Positions 34,725 to 43,543 of a stretch of DNA of 64,000 nucleotides are shown piece after piece. The number at the start of each line of letters is the position of its first letter. Position 1 is the stretch's first letter. The stretch is from JAHRVQ01 sp964548025 (lineage in GTDB: Bacteria; Pseudomonadota; Gammaproteobacteria; Pseudomonadales; Azotimanducaceae). The translations under genes were made by a program, and so were the position numbers. The stretch covers positions 1 through 64,000 of the forward strand of contig CAZJRI010000003.1 in assembly GCA_964548025.1 (NCBI GenBank), given 5' to 3'. The notes beneath the pieces were generated by a model. The model searched no databases, was not told the origin of the DNA, and saw only the letters and a list, made by a program, of their open reading frames with translations.

Positions 34725-36707
34725 TTAATCCGCATCTTCCTCGACTCGATTTACCGGGAAATATAGCTCAAAACGGGTAACACCCGGGACAGCATAGACA
34801 TCGAGGGCTCCTCCATGGGATTCCAGGATCTTCCAGGCAGCCGCAAGATTGAGCAGGGGACCCTCCAGATCGGCATATGCCCGCGCCTGCTGTGAAGGGT
34901 CAAATATCTCCAAGAGATCAACCGCGTCTATGCCTTCACCTTCGTCGGATATGCCGAGAATATAGTATTCACCTGCTTCGATTTCCTGGTTGAATAGCGT
35001 CTGATGCTCCACTTCCGAGCAACGACCGCTGAACAGAACGACCTGATCTTCAGGTTGAGATGCCATCACATATCGAACCGTATTAACAAGGAGCGTAAAC
35101 AGATGAGTTGCTGATCCCTCAATGACCGAGACTGAATTGTCGAAGTCAGAAATAATCTGCAGCGTTGGATAGGCATCCGAGATCTCTCGAAACTCGTCTG
35201 ATTTAAGAAAATCCGCTAACAACTGGGTGATATTCAGGCTACCTCTTTCAACAGGGGCATGTCGCAGCAGATTTGAAATATCGCTCATAACCTGCGCTGC
35301 CCTGTTCGCCAGCGTCGATGTTTTGTCTCGCCGAAGATCCTCCGCCAGTGTATGCGCAATAATACCCAGGGTATTAATTTTCTCAGAGTGATCCACCTGC
35401 TCGTGTAAGGCAATGGACTCTCCCTCTGCCGTACGTCTGAGTTTTTCCTCTAACTGAAGTTCAAGATTGGTCTTAGTCAATTCACTGCTTTGCTGTTCTA
35501 TTATCTGAAACGCTCTCGCATAACGAAGCGTCACAGATACGCTCTGAAGCATTACAAATACAAGCACACCCAGATGCAATTTGTTTTCCACGTCCAGGGT
35601 CTGAAGCGCTACCAGAATATCGTTGATCGCCGTCCCGAACAGAACGACGCACCCGACCCCCAACAAGACACTGCCTTCGCGGCGCTTCCATACTGCGCGT
35701 CCTATACCGAAAACAGCGTACAAAATGCCAGTTATTGTGACGACCTGATAAAGGGGAATGAGTTCTGTCACCAATTTTATCGGCATCAGGAGCGCAAATA
35801 CCCCGAAAAACAATCCTACGCCTCCAAAAATCTGCACAACGAGTTTGATGAAGTCTTTCTCGAACATGCTCTTTAAGAAGGCCAGTACCAATGGCGCTGC
35901 TAGAAACCAGCAGAAATACTCAATCCTTAGTAAAAACTCCCAGCCCAGACCGCCTGCAATCTGGGTAATGTATTTCTCACCCACGAATAGTACTCTCAAC
36001 CCCACAAGCAGACAGAAACAGCCAAGATACAAGGCAGACATGCTTTCCCGGCGCATATACCAGGCCGCCAGGTTATAGATACCCATCATGAAAATAGCGC
36101 CAAAAAATAGCAGTTCGACGGCGATCTGGTTCTCACGGGCAATTTGGAGTTGTTCAGGATTACCTACCCTGATGACCTCCCATAGTCCCGCATTTCGATG
36201 ATGGAAGTTGGCCACCTGGATAATTATTTCAATTCGATTCGATTTCGGTTTGAAACTGACAATCTGAGGTCTGTATTCAGGAATGGTGGCAAGCTCGGAC
36301 ATGCCCGGTTTTCCCACCTGCAATAGCTTCTTTCCATCGATGAAGAGATTGTAGGCAGTACCAACAGTAGGGAGCCGGAGGGAGATTCGGTCAGAATTGG
36401 CTAGAAGAACGTTTATTCTATAGGTTGCAAATCCCGACTCAAACAAGGTTCGATCCTGATCACGTAGATCATTCCAGAATCCCGGCACCTCAACCATCCA
36501 TGCCTGAAGATCATTCTCACGCAACCTTAGCTGGTAACTGTCATGGTACTGCAACCAGTAAAATTCCCATTCTCCGCGCAGTTCAGCCGGTCCATCCCAG
36601 ACAAAATCCCAGTCACTCAGATCCAGTAGTCCATCGATAGCCTGAGGCTGACCAAATGTCGGTCCGGAGATGCAGAATAGCACCAGTGCCAGATAGAAAT
36701 ATCTCAT
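34725..36707 (-). CDS. 7TMR-DISM membrane sensor with a histidine-kinase-like ATPase domain
   Basis: A protein of about 660 residues. A signal peptide (Y-F-Y-L-A-L-V-L-F-C-I-S-G-P-T-F-G) leads into a beta-rich extracellular domain containing G-E-W-E-F-Y-W and Y-N-L-F-I-D-G-K. Seven hydrophobic segments then form the 7TMR-DISM core, followed by a coiled coil (about 60 residues with E-L-Q-L-E-E-K) and a kinase-like C-terminal region. The dimerisation His is in I-I-A-H-T-L-A-E-D-L-R and the ATP-binding D-E-G-E-G-I is present. The G2 box is L-N-L-A rather than G-L-G-L, so kinase activity is doubtful. The 36707 ATG is chosen over a TTG at 36731; no ribosome site supports either. Confidence 0.82.
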   Translation of the reverse strand: MRYFYLALVLFCISGPTFGQPQAIDGLLDLSDWDFVWDGPAELRGEWEFYWLQYHDSYQLRLRENDLQAWMVEVPGFWNDLRDQDRTLFESGFATYRINVLLANSDRISLRLPTVGTAYNLFIDGKKLLQVGKPGMSELATIPEYRPQIVSFKPKSNRIEIIIQVANFHHRNAGLWEVIRVGNPEQLQIARENQIAVELLFFGAIFMMGIYNLAAWYMRRESMSALYLGCFCLLVGLRVLFVGEKYITQIAGGLGWEFLLRIEYFCWFLAAPLVLAFLKSMFEKDFIKLVVQIFGGVGLFFGVFALLMPIKLVTELIPLYQVVTITGILYAVFGIGRAVWKRREGSVLLGVGCVVLFGTAINDILVALQTLDVENKLHLGVLVFVMLQSVSVTLRYARAFQIIEQQSSELTKTNLELQLEEKLRRTAEGESIALHEQVDHSEKINTLGIIAHTLAEDLRRDKTSTLANRAAQVMSDISNLLRHAPVERGSLNITQLLADFLKSDEFREISDAYPTLQIISDFDNSVSVIEGSATHLFTLLVNTVRYVMASQPEDQVVLFSGRCSEVEHQTLFNQEIEAGEYYILGISDEGEGIDAVDLLEIFDPSQQARAYADLEGPLLNLAAAWKILESHGGALDVYAVPGVTRFELYFPVNRVEEDAD

Positions 36708-36770
36708 CGGGTGGTGTGGGGTATCTTCCAATTATCCGAGGTTGGGACTATACCGGAGTCGAAAAATATC

Positions 36771-36929
36771 TCAATCCGCAATATCCGGTTCGAAGAAAGA
36801 CCATATCACTTCCGGAAATTCAGATTTGAACGACGATTCACAGGCGTTGATGGCTTCGATCAGTTCCTGCTCCGAGCCCTTATGATGCAACCTTGCTTTA
36901 ATCGCCACCATGACATCGTTACCCAATTG
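36771..36929 (-). pseudogene. Remnant of a cation-diffusion-facilitator C-terminal domain
   Basis: Between stop codons at 36930 and 36771 the minus strand reads L-G-N-D-V-M-V-A-I-K-A-R-L-H-H-K-G, then E-A-I-N-A-C-E and F-P-E-V-I-W-S-F-F-E-P-D-I-A-D. This matches the cytoplasmic end of cation efflux (CDF) transporters, where V-M-V-A-x-K-A-R and F-F-E-P-D are conserved. The membrane part is absent and the upstream 190 bases show no homologous frame, so I treat it as a decayed fragment. It could alternatively be a free-standing short domain starting at 36911. Confidence 0.45.
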
Positions 36930-37223
36930 CTATGGCACAAACTGCCGCCAGTGCACAAAAACAGGATTTCCGGGAATTTGCGTCGTCAGGTGCACTCATG
37001 TTCTTATTCTGACTACGGTGACAACTGCATGAAGTGGTCACGCTACCTTGACTATTTTTCACTCCGAAAAGCCCGGTGCCACCAACCAGGCCTGATTGGA
37101 GGTTTCTGCCAATCACAGGTATTCGACAAATCAGATGTCTCTAAGTAGGCTCTTCGTCACTAAACCGGGATCGAATCAATGATTCACCTTCAAATCGTCT
37201 AATTTCATTTTCAGGATTGAACT

Positions 37224-38543
37224 ATGCGAAATATCGCCTTCTGTTTTCTGATGCTCGTTAGTGTCCATGCATTTAGCAGCGAACTCTCTGCGGCAATAGA
37301 GGACGACTATGAAAACAATCTGAAAGCTCTGTTTGAGCATTTTCACCGAAACCCGGAATTGTCATTCAGGGAATTCAAGACTGCGGAAAGACTCGCGACC
37401 GAACTCCGGTCACTTGGCGTCGAAGTGACTGAAAAGGTCGGCGGGACAGGGATCGTCGGCATGCTACGAAACGGTAGCGGCCCATTGGTACTGGTGCGTG
37501 CCGACATGGATGGTCTTCCGGTAAAGGAAGACTCGAAACTACCCTATGCCTCTGTCGCTACTCAGGAAGATATAAATGGCGCTATCGTACCGGTAATGCA
37601 TGCATGTGGGCACGACGTACATATGACGTCACTGGTGGGTACAGCGCGGCAACTCGTTAACCAGCGTGACAAATGGCAAGGCACCGTAATGTTTATCGGA
37701 CAACCTGCAGAAGAGCGTATTGGCGGTGCAAAAGCAATGCTGGAAGATAAACTTTACGAGCGATTCGGTGTACCTGACTATGCACTCGCCTTCCATGTCA
37801 GTGCCGGTAAGCCCGCTGGAAAAATACATGTCCCCAAAAATCTGGCCTATTCGTCATCTGACAGTGTCAATATTACTGTTTACGGCATTGGTGCACACGG
37901 CGCTTCTCCTCATGCGGGAAAAGATCCAATATTGATTGCCTCTCAACTGGTTGTTGCGCTGCAGTCAGTGGTCAGTCGTGAGATCAATCCATTGCAGCCC
38001 GGAGTAATCACTGTTGGATCTTTTCATGGCGGTTTGAAACACAATATCATTCCTGACGAGGTTAATCTGCAACTGACAGTGCGCTCAAACAACGAAAATG
38101 TGAGATCAGCACTGCTGGATGCAATAGCACGGATTTCAAAAGGGGTAGCTATCACGGCGGGTCTTCCGGAACATCTCTACCCGAAGGTTGATCTGTCGGT
38201 TGAATCCACCCCAACCACCATCAACAATCGCAATCTGGCACTCAGAGTGGAATCCGCCATTAAAAAAGCCATGGGATCGGAGGTAATTTACCAGAGCCAT
38301 CAGGAAGGTATGGGCGCAGAAGACTTTGCTTACTTTGTACAAACCAAGGAGATGGTGCCAGGCACCTATTTCTCGGTGGGTGGTACATCGGAAGAGGATA
38401 TTAAAAATGCAGACAAAAACGGCATCAAATTACCTTCTCATCATTCACCTATATTCAAAATTGAGCCCGAACCATCAATCACATCGGGGACTTTTGCAAT
38501 GACGGCTGCTGTTCTTGATCTGTTAAAAAATAGTAGTCCCTGA
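37224..38543 (+). CDS. Secreted M20-family metallopeptidase / amidohydrolase
   Basis: A 439-residue amidohydrolase of the M20D (hippurate hydrolase/IAA-amino-acid hydrolase) family with a signal peptide (I-A-F-C-F-L-M-L-V-S-V-H-A-F-S-S). Metal and catalytic features are H-F-H-R-N-P-E-L-S, R-A-D-M-D-G-L-P, H-A-C-G-H-D-V-H, P-A-E-E-R-I-G-G-A and G-A-E-D-F. The enzyme releases an amino acid from an N-acyl or peptide-like substrate in the periplasm. An AGGA lies before the ATG. Compare the cytoplasmic M20 protein at 60209-61396. Confidence 0.93.
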   Translation: MRNIAFCFLMLVSVHAFSSELSAAIEDDYENNLKALFEHFHRNPELSFREFKTAERLATELRSLGVEVTEKVGGTGIVGMLRNGSGPLVLVRADMDGLPVKEDSKLPYASVATQEDINGAIVPVMHACGHDVHMTSLVGTARQLVNQRDKWQGTVMFIGQPAEERIGGAKAMLEDKLYERFGVPDYALAFHVSAGKPAGKIHVPKNLAYSSSDSVNITVYGIGAHGASPHAGKDPILIASQLVVALQSVVSREINPLQPGVITVGSFHGGLKHNIIPDEVNLQLTVRSNNENVRSALLDAIARISKGVAITAGLPEHLYPKVDLSVESTPTTINNRNLALRVESAIKKAMGSEVIYQSHQEGMGAEDFAYFVQTKEMVPGTYFSVGGTSEEDIKNADKNGIKLPSHHSPIFKIEPEPSITSGTFAMTAAVLDLLKNSSP

Positions 38544-38584
38544 GAGATAACACTTCAGGCTGATCCGGTGTTCGACCTCAAACT

Positions 38585-38621
38585 GACCCCCGCATACAGA
38601 CACCGAGAAACCTCGGGGGTC
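38585..38621 (+). promoter_or_regulatory. Mutually exclusive hairpins in the leader of the NIPSNAP-peroxiredoxin pair
   Basis: GACCCCCG (38585-38592) pairs perfectly with CGGGGGTC (38614-38621). CCGAG (38603-38607) pairs with CTCGG (38612-38616). The two hairpins share the CGG at 38614-38616, so they cannot both form fully. They lie 49 bp before the NIPSNAP start. They could be a terminator/antiterminator or just the terminator of the peptidase gene. Confidence 0.45.
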
Positions 38622-38669
38622 GGAGACAAATATGTTAAATTGAAGTCGTGAGATGGTTAAGGAGGAAAC

Positions 38670-39011
38670 ATGTTTGTTGAAATCAGGAACTACCACTATG
38701 ACCCCGATAAATTCGAGGCATATCGTAACTGGGCTGTTGATGAAGCTGTCCCTTTTCTGAAAGCCAATCTTGATCTTGTCGGTTTCTGGCTCGACAATGG
38801 TGAGAAACCTGAGATCGACGGACGGGACCCCATGTCGCTAAAACATGGTTCCGCCAACGTGACATGGATAATCAGATGGGATTCAATGAGCGAAAGGACA
38901 AAGGGTCATAAGAGAGTGTTTCAGAGTGAAGGCTGGCAGGACATCTGGTCAAGACATCCGGATCCCACAGGTTACCTTCAACTCGAAGCAAAATTTGCAG
39001 ATACGATCTGA
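38670..39011 (+). CDS. NIPSNAP-family-like protein
   Basis: A 113-residue dimeric alpha/beta-barrel protein. It opens M-F-V-E-I-R-N-Y-H-Y-D-P-D-K-F-E-A-Y, the NIPSNAP-type pattern of strand then helix, and later has V-G-F-W-L-D-N-G and V-T-W-I-I-R-W-D-S-M-S-E-R. Its biochemical function is unknown. AAGGAGG lies just before the ATG. The peroxiredoxin selenoprotein gene follows after 43 bp on the same strand. Confidence 0.85.
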   Translation: MFVEIRNYHYDPDKFEAYRNWAVDEAVPFLKANLDLVGFWLDNGEKPEIDGRDPMSLKHGSANVTWIIRWDSMSERTKGHKRVFQSEGWQDIWSRHPDPTGYLQLEAKFADTI

Positions 39012-39054
39012 CGATGCCGTAACTCGTCACACAAACTACTAACCGGGAGTTTTT

Positions 39055-39495
39055 ATGTTAGAAATTGGAGATAAGGCACCTGCCTTTACCCTGCCCAATC
39101 AAGATGGCATAGATATATCACTCAGCGATTTCGCTGGTAAACGAGTCGTTTTCTGGTTTTACCCCAGAGCAAGTACACCTGGCTGAACTAAGGAAGGTCA
39201 AGGATTCCGTGATCGAATCCAGGCACTCGAAGCTAAGAACACCATTGTACTTGGTATCAGCAATGATCCACCTGCCAAGAATGCAAAATTCCACGAAAAG
39301 CAGTCTTTCAACTTTGATTTACTCAGTGATGTTGAATTGAAGGTATCGGTTGCCTACGGTGCTGCGGCGGATACCGATGCTGGCAAGTCATCAAGAATCA
39401 GCTACCTGATTGGCGCTGACGGTAATATTGAGAAAGCCTACGCGAAAGTGAAAGCTGCGGACCATCCCGAAGAGGTTCTGGAGGACCTGGGATAA
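39055..39495 (+). CDS. Bcp/AhpC-TSA-type peroxiredoxin selenoprotein, Sec44
   Basis: A 146-residue thioredoxin-fold peroxidase read through an in-frame TGA at 39184-39186. The sequence before it, W-F-Y-P-R-A-S-T-P-G, and after it, T-K-E-G-Q-G-F-R-D, give the peroxiredoxin active site T-P-G-U with selenocysteine at the peroxidatic position (normally T-P-G-C). The frame then stays open through L-L-S-D-V-E-L-K-V-S-V-A-Y-G-A and ends at TAA 39493-39495. It is the full length for a Bcp-like protein. GGGAG precedes the ATG at 39055. It reduces peroxides in the cytoplasm. It is downstream of the NIPSNAP gene. Confidence 0.92.
39202..39220 (+). promoter_or_regulatory. Candidate bacterial SECIS hairpin of the peroxiredoxin gene
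   Basis: GGATTC (39202-39207) pairs perfectly with GAATCC (39215-39220) around the seven-base loop CGTGATC. The loop is 22-28 bases past the TGA, at a distance suitable for a bacterial SECIS. A smaller alternative hairpin (GGAA 39192-39195 with TTCC 39205-39208) overlaps it. Confidence 0.5.
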
Positions 39496-39575
39496 ACCTG
39501 GCAATAAGGCAAATACATAAAGGTTCACCCGACCCCTGATATCTGGTGACTAATTCATAGGATCAGGAAAGGTCG

Positions 39576-41249
39576 ATGCAAAAAAAGAACTGGCGAACGC
39601 TGAGTGGCACCTTGTTTGAAACCGAGAAGAGATCCGCGGTCGGTTCCAAAGGTATGATCGTCACGAACAACCCCCTCGGTTCAGCAGCAGGAGCCGAAAT
39701 GTTTGCTGCTGGCGGCAATGCGATTGATGCCGCCATCGCTTCGTTGTTTGCACTAACCGTTGTCGAACCCATGATGGTTGGTATTTTTGGTGCAGGTATG
39801 TCTACGATCCGGCAATCGAACGGTGATCACAGCACCATAAACAACTATACCGTGGCACCACTGGCCGCTACGCCGGATATGTACAAGACGCTGTCTGACA
39901 CCTGGCCCGATTACCAGGAAGTAGAAAATCGTGCCAACGATGTAGGACCTCTGGCAGTGGGCGTGCCAGGAAACCTCAAAGGCTGGTGTGAAACCCTGTC
40001 AGACTTTGGCTCCATGTCACTTGAGGATGTCATGCAACCGGCAATCCGGTACGCCGAAAGGGGATACCCTGCAACCGGATACCTTTGTGAGATCATTCGA
40101 TTTTTTAAATCAGACATCGCTGCCAACAAGGAGACCGCGAAAACATTTCTCCCCGATGGGAAGTTACTCAAAGCGGGCGATCACGTCATACAAGCGGATT
40201 ATGCGGAAACGCTGAAGCTCGTTGCACAGAAGGGACCTGATGTTCTCTATGATGGTGAACTGGGAGCTGCAGTCGTCGACTACCTTCAGAATGTGGATGG
40301 TATTATCACCAAAGAGGATCTGCTTAGTTATCGAACTGTATCAAGCGACCCCGTCAGGGGCTCGTACCGGGGCTACGAAATTATAGGCCAGCCACCACCT
40401 ACTGCCGGTGGCGTCCATGTTATAGAGATGCTCAATATTCTGGAAGCTTATGATATCAGCACCAAGGGATTTGGCACTGCTGACTCTGTACACCTGTTAG
40501 CTGAAGTCCTGAAGATCGGCTTCGAAGATCGAAATCAATATACCGGTGATCCCGCATTCGTTGATGTGCCTGTTTCAATGCTCATTGATAAAGCCTACGC
40601 GGACAGCAGGCGCAGCGAAATAGACCTGGGTGCAGCCCGGAAGGTTAATACTGCTTATAGTCGAGAGTCTAATCATACGACCCATCTCACCGCCGCAGAC
40701 CAGGACGGGAATGTTATTGCTGCGACTCATACAATTCACAGCGCTTTTGGTTCAAAGGTGACAGTACCCGGAACGGGAATGTTGCTGAACAATACGATGA
40801 ATATATTCGATCCTCATCCTGGTACCGCAAATTCAATACAACCGGGGAAAAGAGTGACCAGCAGCATGTCACCGACCATCATTGAGAAGGACTCGAAACC
40901 TGCATTCGCCCTTGGTCTCGTCGGCGGCACAAGAATCTTCCCCAGTGCCCTGCAGGCTATTGTTAATCTAATTGATCATGGCATGAGCCCGCAGGAGGCA
41001 GTAGAAGCACCCCGAATCTGGACTCTGGGAGAAGATCTTGAAATGGAGTCTGCCTACCCAGAGGAATTACGTTCTGAATTAATCCGGCGAGGTCATACCA
41101 TCAGCGATCTAAAAATTATCGGTGGCGGCATGGGCATGATCGCATTCGATAATAATGATATGACCGGGGCATCCTGCTGGCGTGCTGACGGAACACCGAT
41201 TGGTATTGCTGGCGGGATGGCCCGGGGTCGCATCCGTTTTGAGGTCTAG
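39576..41249 (+). CDS. Gamma-glutamyltransferase-family N-terminal nucleophile hydrolase
   Basis: A 557-residue protein of the gamma-glutamyltranspeptidase family. The large-subunit N-terminus has G-M-I-V-T-N-N-P-L-G-S-A-A-G-A and G-G-N-A-I-D-A-A-I-A. The autoprocessing site and nucleophile Thr are in N-H-T-T-H-L-T-A-A-D (Thr at about residue 368), followed by G-F-G-T and G-S-K-V-T-V-P-G-T-G-M-L-L-N-N. No signal peptide is visible, so it is likely cytoplasmic. It hydrolyses or transfers gamma-glutamyl groups, or is a cephalosporin-acylase-like relative. AGGAAAGG precedes the start. Confidence 0.92.
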   Translation: MQKKNWRTLSGTLFETEKRSAVGSKGMIVTNNPLGSAAGAEMFAAGGNAIDAAIASLFALTVVEPMMVGIFGAGMSTIRQSNGDHSTINNYTVAPLAATPDMYKTLSDTWPDYQEVENRANDVGPLAVGVPGNLKGWCETLSDFGSMSLEDVMQPAIRYAERGYPATGYLCEIIRFFKSDIAANKETAKTFLPDGKLLKAGDHVIQADYAETLKLVAQKGPDVLYDGELGAAVVDYLQNVDGIITKEDLLSYRTVSSDPVRGSYRGYEIIGQPPPTAGGVHVIEMLNILEAYDISTKGFGTADSVHLLAEVLKIGFEDRNQYTGDPAFVDVPVSMLIDKAYADSRRSEIDLGAARKVNTAYSRESNHTTHLTAADQDGNVIAATHTIHSAFGSKVTVPGTGMLLNNTMNIFDPHPGTANSIQPGKRVTSSMSPTIIEKDSKPAFALGLVGGTRIFPSALQAIVNLIDHGMSPQEAVEAPRIWTLGEDLEMESAYPEELRSELIRRGHTISDLKIIGGGMGMIAFDNNDMTGASCWRADGTPIGIAGGMARGRIRFEV

Positions 41250-41285
41250 TTTGTCTAATTCAGGCACTGTAGAGCTAACAACAGC

Positions 41286-41726
41286 CTACTGTCGCGTCAC
41301 ATACTGCAGTATTTCAACCACCTGGTCAGTAGTGGTTGCCCATGCCAATGCAGCAGCGTCCACTTCTTTCAACGGATGCACGATGTCGGCATCATGCAGG
41401 GTAATATAGGGTTTACCCATTGCCGCGCAGTATCCTGCATCAAATGCTGCGTTCCACTGCTTGAATTTCTCCCCGAAACGCACAACGACGACATCGCTCA
41501 TCTCAATCTGTGTCTTCGTTCTGATGGCATTAACCTTGGCCGACTTGTGATCACGCCAGAAATTATTCTGTTCACTTCCGAGAACATCACCCGCTGCATC
41601 GCTCGCATCGTGCTCGGTAACTGCAGAAGTGAATTCTATATCGAGCCCTCTTTTCGAAGCGCCTGAAATAACTTCATCTCGCCAGTCTGTATGGATTTCT
41701 CCTGATAGGTATACGGTTAGCGTCAT
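41286..41726 (-). CDS. ytoQ: YtoQ family protein
   Basis: A 146-residue protein with the YtoQ pattern: V-Y-L-S-G-E-I-H-T-D-W-R then F-T-S-A-V-T-E-H, followed by R-T-K-T-Q-I-E-M-S-D-V-V-V-V-R-F-G-E-K-F and G-K-P-Y-I-T-L-H. The fold resembles nucleoside-2-deoxyribosyltransferases, but the function is unknown. GGGGAG precedes the ATG at 41726. It lies between the gamma-glutamyltransferase (convergent) and the acyl-CoA ligase (24 bp upstream on the same strand). Confidence 0.9.
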   Translation of the reverse strand: MTLTVYLSGEIHTDWRDEVISGASKRGLDIEFTSAVTEHDASDAAGDVLGSEQNNFWRDHKSAKVNAIRTKTQIEMSDVVVVRFGEKFKQWNAAFDAGYCAAMGKPYITLHDADIVHPLKEVDAAALAWATTTDQVVEILQYVTRQ

Positions 41727-41750
41727 GCTTCTCCCCTAGTTGTGAATTCC

Positions 41751-43433
41751 CTATCCACCCAGCGCCTTCACCGCATTTTCACGAATTCGACGCTTGTCTA
41801 TCTTTCCCGATGCTATTCTCAGCAGCGGTTCGTCGGTCACAGTCAAATACCTTGGATGCTTGAATTTCGCAATATGATCCAGCAGAAACCCCCGCAATCC
41901 GTCTTCATCGATTGGTCCGCTGGTATAAATAGTCGCGCCAACTTCTTCGCCAAGCCGCTCATCAGGTATCGCATAGACTGATGCTTCAAGCACCTGATCA
42001 TGCGCCAGCAGACCTGCTTCAACCTCTGCACAACCAATGTTCTCGCCACCACGAATAACCAGATCCTTTATTCTATCAACAATATACAAGAACCCCTGCT
42101 CATCAACATAGCCAACATCGCCCGTTCTGAGCCAGCCGTCTATAAATGTCACTGCATTGGCTTCAGGACGATCCCAATAACCCCGGATAACGGAGGTGCC
42201 ATGGATTAAGATTTCACCTCGTTCGCCGCCTGGCAGGGCGTTGCCCTCATCATCTACTATCTTGATATCCAGCACAGCGGAACAGCATCCTGAACTCGAA
42301 GGACGCTCAAGATAGTCCTCTCCACCTATGCCAGTGCCAATCGCATTGGTTTCTGTCATGCCCCAACCGGTGCCCGGCATCGCATTTTCAAATGTTGAAG
42401 CGATATTCTTTACCTGCTCCGGTGCCCGGGGTGCGCCTCCGCCGCCGACAGATGCGAGTGAACTTAAATCGCGGCTGGTTCGCCTGGCTGTTTCAACCAG
42501 GTCACCCGTCATCGCCGCAGGTGCAATGAACGATCCTATCTTTTCCCGCTCGATAAGTTCGGCGCCAAGCTCTGCATTCCATTTGAACATAAGTACAACT
42601 TTACGCTGATTCTTGTATCCGCCTAAAAGACCAGCATGCAAACCGGTCGCATGGAATAACGGAACGGCAAGCAATGTCGCTGGTTGAACCACTGGCTCTG
42701 GCATTGTCATATTGTTTCGCAGAAGCGCGATTTGAACATCGAGTTCCCAGGATCTGAGAGATGACATGATATTGCGATGAGATGATACGGCACCTTTGGG
42801 GTGGCCTGTGGAGCCCGAGGTATAAAGAATTGTTGCATCATCAACCGAATTGACTTCAACCTCCGGCATGGAACTCGTGTTACGAGGTTCAAGCAGCGTA
42901 TTTATCTCAACCATGTCTTCTGGCAGCGGTTTGGTCAGTCGACAGGCAATAATCTGAATATCCAGATTCGGCAGTACGGATCGGACCCGGTCAACACGCT
43001 CCTGATCAGCAAATAAAACCTTGGCGCCACTGTCCATTAATCCAAACTCCATCTCTTCAGCAGTCCACAGAGAATTCATCGCGACTGCAATTGCACCAAT
43101 TGATGTTACTGCCTGAAATGCAAGAATCCACTCGGGGAAATTTCGCATCGAGATGGCAACCCGGTCGCCTTTTTGAATACCGTATCTGTCCATCAGGGCA
43201 TTTGCTAACCGACAGGACAGTTGATAACTCTCCCTGTAGGTATATCGCTCATCGTCGTAGACAAGAAAGGTTTCATCACTCTGATTTTCTTCAAAGTGTG
43301 CCCTCAGTGTCTGAGATCCGTTTCTGAATCCCCGAACTTGTCGACCATAAAGATCGATCTTCTCAAGTTCATATTCCTGTCCAGCAGCCGTAAGTTGCGC
43401 AATCGCCTCCTGGCGAGTCATTTTACCCGTCAT
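41751..43433 (-). CDS. AMP-forming acyl-CoA synthetase / ligase
   Basis: A 560-residue ANL-superfamily ligase. The P-loop is I-L-Y-T-S-G-S-T-G-H-P-K-G-A, the A5 region is G-W-G-M-T-E-T-N-A, and the hinge is W-L-R-T-G-D-V-G-Y followed by D-R-I-K-D-L-V-I-R-G-G-E-N-I. The C-terminus has S-G-K-I-D-K-R, with the catalytic Lys. It activates a carboxylic acid to its CoA thioester. The chain-length range is not evident. It precedes ytoQ by 24 bp and follows the SCP2-type thiolase gene on the same strand. Confidence 0.93.
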   Translation of the reverse strand: MTGKMTRQEAIAQLTAAGQEYELEKIDLYGRQVRGFRNGSQTLRAHFEENQSDETFLVYDDERYTYRESYQLSCRLANALMDRYGIQKGDRVAISMRNFPEWILAFQAVTSIGAIAVAMNSLWTAEEMEFGLMDSGAKVLFADQERVDRVRSVLPNLDIQIIACRLTKPLPEDMVEINTLLEPRNTSSMPEVEVNSVDDATILYTSGSTGHPKGAVSSHRNIMSSLRSWELDVQIALLRNNMTMPEPVVQPATLLAVPLFHATGLHAGLLGGYKNQRKVVLMFKWNAELGAELIEREKIGSFIAPAAMTGDLVETARRTSRDLSSLASVGGGGAPRAPEQVKNIASTFENAMPGTGWGMTETNAIGTGIGGEDYLERPSSSGCCSAVLDIKIVDDEGNALPGGERGEILIHGTSVIRGYWDRPEANAVTFIDGWLRTGDVGYVDEQGFLYIVDRIKDLVIRGGENIGCAEVEAGLLAHDQVLEASVYAIPDERLGEEVGATIYTSGPIDEDGLRGFLLDHIAKFKHPRYLTVTDEPLLRIASGKIDKRRIRENAVKALGG

Positions 43434-43543
43434 TTTTACTTCTCATATTGAAATTATCGTCGTGCCAGACGCAGGTACCCGCTACAACAAAGATCGCATC
43501 GAATACCTGGACCTGAGATATATCTTTTATCGCTTCCTGAGTA

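Noticed and set aside
36711..37148. A 145-codon plus-strand frame between the sensor and the M20 gene
   Set aside because: It is Cys/His-rich without domains and lies opposite the CDF-like fragment, so I treat it as a chance frame.
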